Shown here: positions 6,786 to 11,131 of the stretch, piece by piece
How the letters are laid out: every line of letters begins with the position of its first letter
Numbering within the stretch: the stretch's first letter is position 1
Assembly: GCA_902477765.1 (NCBI GenBank)
Contig: CABSIM010000052.1
Span: 1-13,725, forward strand
Reading direction: 5' to 3'
Origin: an uncultured Clostridiaceae bacterium
GTDB taxonomy: Bacteria > Bacillota > Clostridia > Lachnospirales > Lachnospiraceae
Length of the DNA: 13,725 nt
Position numbers and translations under genes: made by a program
The notes under the pieces: model-generated
Database searches by the model: none
What the model saw: the letters and a program-made list of their open reading frames with translations, nothing else
Told to the model about the DNA's origin: nothing

Positions 6786-8225
6786 CTAGACCGTGCCGTG
6801 TTTTTTTGCCGGGCGGTCTTCTCTCTTAGTAAACAGCATTTCAAATGCAGCAATCACGCGTTTTCTGGTGTCTTCGGCATCAATGATGTCATCCACATAA
6901 CCGCGTCTGGCCGCCGCAAGGGCACTGGACTGCATTGTCTTATACTCTGCTGCTTTTTCGCTGATCAGAGCGGCAGCATTGTCGGAACTGCTGATCTCCT
7001 CGGCATACATGATCTTAACAGCGGACACTGCATCCATCATTCCGATGGAGGCGTTCTTCCATGCGTACACCACGTCTGCTCCGATGGACTTGCTGTTCAT
7101 GGTCAGTCCGGCGCTTCCGAATGCCTCACCGGCAATTACTGTCACCTTCGGCACATCTGCATTGGCAAACGCACTGGTCAGACGGGCTGCAGCACGTGCA
7201 ATCTTCTTCTCGGTGCACTTGCATCCTTTGTAGCCGTTTACATTGACCAGAGTCAGGACAGGAATGTTGAATGCGTCACAGAAATTCACAAATTCTGCTG
7301 CCTTTTCACAGCCCTGAGCAGTCAGACCGCTTTCATATTCGGCGGTCTTCTCTCCGTCTTCATAGGATTCTCTGCGGTTTGCCACACATCCCACCGTATT
7401 TCCGTTGAGACGGATGAAGGCTGTTACCATATTGGGAGCATAGTCTTTTTTCAGTTCCAGATAAAAGCTGTTGTCGGAAATCATGGAGAGGGCCAGCGCC
7501 GTATCACCTGCGCAGTTCTCCAGTCCTTCACAGAGGCGGTTCAGATCATCCGTGCACTCATCATAGGACATATCATCCTCATTGTTGGCCGGAAGAATGG
7601 AAACCAGGGTACGGATACCGGAAAGGACCTCGTCCTCTGTTCCCGCTGCGCAGACGGTTCCTGCCTCTTTGGCCTGGAACTCAGCACAGGAGGTATCCTC
7701 TCTGTTTCCTTCAAGGGCATTGGGAGAATTGACAAACAGCTTTGCCTTCTCTTCCATAAATGTAAAATCTGCCATTGCGGACGCAACTGCCATTCCGCCG
7801 CCGCAGGTTCCGAATACTGCCTGGATCTGCGGAATCACGCCGGATGCCAGAGTCTGGCAGCGGTAAAGTTTTCCGAATCCATCCAGAGAATCAATGCCTT
7901 CCTGAAGTCTCAGTCCCGCACAGTCCACCAGACCGATGACCGGAGCTCCCATCTTCATGGCCATGTCATAAAGATGTTCGATTTTTTTCGCATGCATTTC
8001 GCCCACGGAACCGCCCATTACGGACGCATCCTGGCTGTACACATAAACAAGGCCGCCTTCAATGGTACCGTAGCCGGTAACGACGCCATCAGCCGGTGTT
8101 TCCTGAGCCTGCATGTTGAAGTCCGTGCTTCTGGCAGTTACATATGCGCCGACTTCAACAAAGCTGTTGTCATCAAGCAATGTGTGAATTCTTTTCATCG
8201 CTGATGTTTGTGCTGAATTACTCAT
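6786..8225 (-). CDS. Acyl-CoA carboxyltransferase (methylmalonyl-CoA decarboxylase alpha / transcarboxylase 12S family), divergent
   Basis: 479 residues from the ATG at 8225, chosen because GGAGGACAGCAAA precedes it; the frame extends 34 codons further upstream without a ribosome site. It has the double crotonase-like fold of the MmdA, PccB and 12S family. The N-half has SFVEVGAYVTARS, DASVMGGSVGEMHAKKI, GAPVIGLVDCAGLRLQEG and ASGVIPQIQAVFGTCGGG. The C-half has IPVLTLVNVNGY, NADVPKVTVIAGEAFGSAG and RGYVDDIIDAEDTRKRV. Members transfer a carboxyl group between an acyl-CoA and biotin. Several motifs depart from the classical family (see findings), so methylmalonyl-CoA is only one possible substrate. 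It is the first gene of the operon, and no biotin carboxylase accompanies it, which favours decarboxylase or transcarboxylase over ATP-driven carboxylase. Fold and family are confident; substrate is not. Confidence 0.85.
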   Translation of the reverse strand: MSNSAQTSAMKRIHTLLDDNSFVEVGAYVTARSTDFNMQAQETPADGVVTGYGTIEGGLVYVYSQDASVMGGSVGEMHAKKIEHLYDMAMKMGAPVIGLVDCAGLRLQEGIDSLDGFGKLYRCQTLASGVIPQIQAVFGTCGGGMAVASAMADFTFMEEKAKLFVNSPNALEGNREDTSCAEFQAKEAGTVCAAGTEDEVLSGIRTLVSILPANNEDDMSYDECTDDLNRLCEGLENCAGDTALALSMISDNSFYLELKKDYAPNMVTAFIRLNGNTVGCVANRRESYEDGEKTAEYESGLTAQGCEKAAEFVNFCDAFNIPVLTLVNVNGYKGCKCTEKKIARAAARLTSAFANADVPKVTVIAGEAFGSAGLTMNSKSIGADVVYAWKNASIGMMDAVSAVKIMYAEEISSSDNAAALISEKAAEYKTMQSSALAAARRGYVDDIIDAEDTRKRVIAAFEMLFTKREDRPAKKHGTV

Positions 8226-8279
8226 TTTGCTGTCCTCCATTATAAAAAATTGACGAAAATCAAATTTCTGCCTAGTGTA

Positions 8280-8308
8280 ATGATATACTTCTTTCACATA
8301 AAATTCAA
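8280..8308 (-). promoter_or_regulatory. Candidate promoter of the carboxyltransferase/Na+ pump operon
   Basis: Minus strand TTGAAT (8308-8303), 17-bp spacer, TATCAT (8285-8280), about 55 bases before the operon start codon. A second TATAAT close to the ribosome site (8235-8240 area) has no properly spaced -35 box and is less likely. Confidence 0.6.
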
Positions 8309-8315
8309 GGTGTTT

Positions 8316-8329
8316 TTTTGTATACAAAA
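8316..8329. promoter_or_regulatory. 14-bp perfect palindrome, possible GntR-family operator
   Basis: TTTTGTATACAAAA reads the same on both strands and sits 7 bases upstream of the -35 box of the operon promoter. Its TTGTATACAA core matches, from memory, the core of the B. subtilis GntR operator and of other FadR/GntR-subfamily sites. No regulator gene lies next to it. Its position upstream of -35 could suit an activator or a partly overlapping repressor. Confidence 0.4.
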
Positions 8330-8346
8330 TCGTTTTTTTCTGTACA

Positions 8347-8395
8347 AAAAATAAGGCCGCCGCAAGTTTTTTTTTAATGCAGCCGCCTTATTTTT
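8347..8395 (-). terminator. Intrinsic terminator downstream of the YitT family gene
   Basis: An 11-bp stem (AAAAATAAGGC with GCCTTATTTTT) and a further partly paired GC-rich section close a loop containing a long T run. On the minus strand the stem ends in a T-rich tract, about 40 bases after the YitT stop codon. The stem is A/T-flanked on both sides and could also stop transcription on the plus strand. Confidence 0.75.
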
Positions 8396-8436
8396 CTTTA
8401 CTTTTTTAAGTACCTGTTTGCCCCTGAATCCAGGCC

Positions 8437-9309
8437 TCAGCTGTACTTTTTCGTAAGGGTAAAGCCCCTTCCCTTTACCTCGCTGACCTGGTTCACGATC
8501 ATGAATGCCTTGTCATCCGTTTCAGCCACCAGCTCATTGAGTTTCATCAGTTCCCGGCCGGATATTACCGTAAGAATCGCAAAGGATTCCCGGTGCATGT
8601 GTCCGCCCTGTGTATGAAGAAGTGTTACGCCGCGGTCCAGCTTTTCCTGTATCTTCCTGCTGATCTCTTCATAATGTTCACTGATGATTTTCACCTGAAT
8701 CTGTTTGGTTCCGGACAGGAGTACTTTGTCAATGACCGTGGTGTAAATCATCACCATAACCAGCGCATACAGAATCTTTTCCTTATCCTGAAATGCCAGC
8801 TGAGATACCAGAATCACGAAATCCATGCAGTAAAGAGTCACAGACACCGGAATTCCCAGCTTCTTTTTAAGAACCAGCGGGGGAATGTCCGTTCCGCCGG
8901 TGGAAGCCCCTGCACGGATGACCACTCCCAGGGAAAATCCTATGATCAGACCGGCAAATATGGCGCAGAGCATGGGATCATCCGTAATGGTGATATTGGC
9001 GGTAAACCGGATGGACTGTTCAAGAATAAACGGATAGTAAAACGTTGCCACCAGCGTGGAAAAGGCAAATGTCTTTCCCAGGACATACCAGCCCAGAACA
9101 AACATGGCAATGTTGAAAAGCGCCACAAATCCCGAAAGAGGAATTCCCAGGAAATGTTCCGCAATCAGCGCGATACCGGTGGTTCCCGCCGCGATCATGT
9201 CCATAGGCAGGATAAACAGCGCTACGCCCAGCGCATAGCAGGTCAGTCCGCACAGAACAATCAGCACCTGAACGGCAAGTTTTTTCATTTCTTTTGACTT
9301 GGTCTCCAT
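8437..9309 (-). CDS. YitT family membrane protein (DUF161 + DUF2179)
   Basis: 290 residues. Residues 10-200 hold about five to six membrane segments (LAVQVLIVLCGLTCYALGVA, FVALFNIAMFVLGWYVLG, MLCAIFAGLIIGFSLGVV). The family signature RAGASTGGTDIPPLVLKKK is at 132-150, and ILPMDMIAAGTTGIALI is at 33-49. Residues about 205-288 form the cytoplasmic DUF2179 domain (QVKIISEHYEEISRKI, GVTLLHTQGGH, AFMIVNQVSEVKGRGF). Length is normal for the family. Members are common in Firmicutes, often in several copies, and their transport or sensing role is not established. The start at 9309 has only a modest GGGAG 12-13 bases upstream. It is flanked by terminators on both sides, so it is likely a single-gene unit. 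No convincing promoter was found in the 122 bases upstream, which instead hold two hairpins. Confidence 0.88.
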   Translation of the reverse strand: METKSKEMKKLAVQVLIVLCGLTCYALGVALFILPMDMIAAGTTGIALIAEHFLGIPLSGFVALFNIAMFVLGWYVLGKTFAFSTLVATFYYPFILEQSIRFTANITITDDPMLCAIFAGLIIGFSLGVVIRAGASTGGTDIPPLVLKKKLGIPVSVTLYCMDFVILVSQLAFQDKEKILYALVMVMIYTTVIDKVLLSGTKQIQVKIISEHYEEISRKIQEKLDRGVTLLHTQGGHMHRESFAILTVISGRELMKLNELVAETDDKAFMIVNQVSEVKGRGFTLTKKYS

Positions 9310-9338
9310 TTTGATTCATTCTCCCTGTATGATGGATT

Positions 9339-9378
9339 CCGGCGGCAGACGCCGGGACAGACGGTTTTTCCCGTCTGT
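9339..9378 (-). repeat. Two adjacent hairpins in the leader of the YitT family gene
   Basis: Minus strand, first stem ACAGACGG/CCGTCTGT (9378-9357, 8 bp perfect, six-base A-rich loop). One base later comes a second stem, CCGGCG/CGCCGG (9355-9339, 6 bp perfect, five-base loop). Neither has a T tract, so they are not simple terminators. They lie 30-70 bases before the start codon. Confidence 0.6.
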
Positions 9379-9431
9379 ATTCTGTTTCTCAGACTTTTAT
9401 TACGGTGTCTCTTTAACACAAAAAAGCGCAT

Positions 9432-9458
9432 AAAAACAGGAGCGCTTTCGCGCCCCTG
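9432..9458 (-). terminator. Intrinsic terminator of the transaldolase gene
   Basis: CAGGGGCGC and GCGCTCCTG form a 9-bp stem with one G-U pair around a GAAA tetraloop, followed on the minus strand by TTTTT. It begins 11 bases after the stop codon. Confidence 0.93.
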
Positions 9459-9469
9459 AAACATCAGGA

Positions 9470-10123
9470 TTATTTCCCGAATACCGCTTCATAATCTTTG
9501 CGGAATTTTTCAATTCCCTGGTCGGTCAGCGGATGATGCGTCATCTGTTCGATAACCTTGTACGGAACAGTGGCAATATCTGCTCCGGCCAGTGCGCACT
9601 CTGTCACATGGATGGTATGCCGCACGCTGGCAGCGATAATCTCGGTGGTGATATTATGTATATTGAAAATCTCGGCCACCGTTTCAATCAGTTCGATGCC
9701 CGGCTGGGAAATGTCGTCCAGCCGTCCCAGGAACGGAGAAACGTATGCGGCTCCGGCTCTGGCTGCCAGAAGTGCCTGATTTGCGGAAAAAATCAGAGTC
9801 ACATTGACCTTGATGCCTTCCGCAGAAAGAACCTTTGTGGCTTTCAGACCTTCTGCCGTCATCGGGATCTTCACCACCATATTGGGATGAAGCCGGGCGA
9901 TTTCACGTCCTTCCGCGATCATCCCTTCTGCATCTGTCGTGGTTGCCTTCACTTCGCCGCTGATGGGTCCGTCAACGATGGAAGCAATTTCCTTCAGTGT
10001 CTCCACATAGTCTTTCCCCTCTTTTGCAATCAGGGACGGATTCGTGGTGACTCCGCAGATCACACCCATGTCGTTGGCCTGTCTGATTTCATCCACATTG
10101 GCCGTGTCTATAAACAGTTTCAT
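9470..10123 (-). CDS. talC: TalC-type transaldolase / fructose-6-phosphate aldolase family
   Basis: 217 residues, the usual size of the short transaldolase subfamily. It is a TIM-barrel Schiff-base aldolase of the non-oxidative pentose phosphate route, in the cytoplasm. Motifs: MKLFIDTANVDEIRQA, GVTTNPSLIAKEG, and VVKIPMTAEGLKA with Lys85, the Schiff-base lysine, followed by NVTLIFSANQALLAARAGA and SPFLGRLDD. The residue matching Gln59 of E. coli FSA is glutamate here (Glu57 in ISGEVKAT). The residue matching FSA Tyr131 is phenylalanine (Phe131). Both are the choices found in true transaldolases, so transaldolase activity is more likely than fructose-6-phosphate aldolase. The start follows AAGGAGGGGG. 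It has its own near-consensus promoter and strong terminator, so it is monocistronic. Confidence 0.93.
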   Translation of the reverse strand: MKLFIDTANVDEIRQANDMGVICGVTTNPSLIAKEGKDYVETLKEIASIVDGPISGEVKATTTDAEGMIAEGREIARLHPNMVVKIPMTAEGLKATKVLSAEGIKVNVTLIFSANQALLAARAGAAYVSPFLGRLDDISQPGIELIETVAEIFNIHNITTEIIAASVRHTIHVTECALAGADIATVPYKVIEQMTHHPLTDQGIEKFRKDYEAVFGK

Positions 10124-10187
10124 TGGTATCCCCCTCCTTATCGTGAAACTTCCCTTATCATGAAATCCAGCCTTTCAGGCTACCCCC

Positions 10188-10216
10188 ATTTTAAGCTCTG
10201 GCCCGCAGAATGTCAA
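10188..10216 (-). promoter_or_regulatory. Sigma-A promoter of talC
   Basis: Minus strand TTGACA (10216-10211), 17-bp spacer, TAAAAT (10193-10188), 65 bases before the talC start. Perfect -35, five of six at -10, ideal spacing. Confidence 0.8.
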
Positions 10217-10278
10217 TGGGTTTGACTGTTCCGATTCCGGCTTTTCCGCCGGTTTCCCGGGGCACCGGATTCTCTTTC

Positions 10279-10713
10279 TCAGGCTTTCTGTCCTTCTTCC
10301 TTTTCTGCAGCATATTTCCTGAAAACCGCATCCGTTTCCGGTGCTGCTTTCTTCAGAGACACCAGCTTCCGGCTGCGGTTCAGAAAACAATGTCCCGTTT
10401 CCCCGTTTGCCTTCAGTTCCCCGGTTTCCTTGTCTCTCACTTCATAAGAAAGGATCAGACGGATCCCGTTATAGGATTTTATGGACACGGAAATGGATAC
10501 TGTATCCCCGAAAAATGTCATCACATGGTACTCGCAGGAGGCCGACAGCACAGGGCAGATGATCCCGTCCTCCTCCATTTTTTTATAGGGGATCCCCATC
10601 TGATCCATGTAATCAATTCTGGCGGATTCAAACCAGCGGATATAATTGGAATGATGTACAATTCCCATCTGGTCCGTTTCATAATACTGTGCCTTCCATT
10701 CATATGGCTGCAT
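10279..10713 (-). CDS. Acyl-CoA thioesterase, hotdog fold (YbgC/FadM, 4-hydroxybenzoyl-CoA thioesterase type)
   Basis: 144 residues from the ATG at 10713, preceded by AAGGAGAGGACAGAAT. The frame stays open 52 codons further upstream but across the promoter, so the short form is chosen; it also matches the usual 130-145 residues. The family signature YETDQMGIVHHSNYIRWFES (residues 11-30) contains the expected catalytic Asp14 and the VHHSNY turn. SARIDYMDQMGIPYKKM and the beta-strand region IRLILSYEVRDKETGEL follow. The protein should hydrolyse a CoA thioester in the cytoplasm; the acyl group cannot be told from sequence. The C-terminus is charged (KYAAEKEEGQKA). It has its own promoter. No clear terminator separates it from talC: only GC-rich small hairpins occur between them, so some read-through is possible. 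Confidence 0.88.
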   Translation of the reverse strand: MQPYEWKAQYYETDQMGIVHHSNYIRWFESARIDYMDQMGIPYKKMEEDGIICPVLSASCEYHVMTFFGDTVSISVSIKSYNGIRLILSYEVRDKETGELKANGETGHCFLNRSRKLVSLKKAAPETDAVFRKYAAEKEEGQKA

Positions 10714-10800
10714 ATTCTGTCCTCTCCTTTCCCTGCTCTTCTTCCGGAAATTTCCGGGCCCCATCCCGCTCCGGCACTTCCACAGACTGATTTCCCATCG

Positions 10801-10829
10801 ATTATAGCCCAATGGCACTGAAATTTCAA
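10801..10829 (-). promoter_or_regulatory. Sigma-A promoter of the thioesterase gene
   Basis: Minus strand TTGAAA (10829-10824), 17-bp spacer, TATAAT (10806-10801). It gives a leader of about 80 bases, which contains a 14-bp palindrome CCGGAAATTTCCGG (10744-10757). Confidence 0.75.
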
Positions 10830-10950
10830 TCACCCGGTGTCTCTCCCTTTTTCTGTTTCGGAGAATCACCTAAAAAACACATGTCTTCCGGAATATCCTG
10901 CTGTATTTTCCGCCAGCCGGCTTTCTTTTATTAATTTTTTTATTTTCATA

Positions 10951-10979
10951 TTGCATTTTCACAATGAGTATACTATCAT
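10951..10979 (+). promoter_or_regulatory. Promoter of the metal-transporting ATPase gene
   Basis: TTGCAT (10951-10956), 17-bp spacer, TATCAT (10974-10979). The last two bases of the -10 box lie inside the adjacent dyad operator, the arrangement expected for repression. It leaves a leader of about 145 bases. Confidence 0.6.
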
Positions 10980-11009
10980 AAACATATGAACAGTGATTCA
11001 TATGTTTAT
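10978..11009. promoter_or_regulatory. SmtB/ArsR-type metal-repressor operator (perfect inverted repeat)
   Basis: Two perfect 13-bp arms, ATAAACATATGAA and TTCATATGTTTAT, flank a six-base CAGTGA centre. The inner part, TATGAACA then TTCATA, resembles the A/T-rich TGAA...TTCA dyads bound by SmtB, CzrA, CadC and related metal-sensing repressors. It covers the -10 end and the probable transcription start of the ATPase gene. No ArsR-family gene is in the window, so the repressor would act from elsewhere. Confidence 0.7.
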
Positions 11010-11131
11010 TTGTTCTTCCGATCCGGACCAGACACATTGAAACGGAATTCTTCATAAGAAAGACTCTTCCGATCCGCAAAATGGTCCGATGATTCCATAT
11101 TTCAATTTTAACCTGTGGGGAGGAAACAATC

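Larger units (their letters stand above)
10714..11131. other. Divergent control region between thioesterase and metal ATPase genes
   Basis: This 418-base non-coding stretch holds, left to right, the thioesterase leader and promoter, an A/T-rich block around 10925-10950, the ATPase promoter with its overlapping dyad operator, and a structured ATPase leader. An 87-codon minus-strand frame (10870-11133) crosses all of this. It has no ribosome site or recognisable family and is not called a gene. Confidence 0.7.

Noticed and set aside
6708..8204. 498-codon plus-strand open frame opposite the MmdA-like and OadG-like genes
   Set aside because: Antisense to two recognised genes and crosses the junction between them; composition is typical of a shadow frame and no family motif is visible.
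8226..8327. 34-codon N-terminal extension of the MmdA-like gene
   Set aside because: The upstream start has no ribosome site, and the extension covers the candidate -10 box and leader. The internal ATG at 8225 has GGAGG at good spacing.
10714..10869. 52-codon N-terminal extension of the thioesterase
   Set aside because: It would run through the promoter at 10801-10829. The ATG at 10713 has AAGGAGAGG and gives the normal family length.
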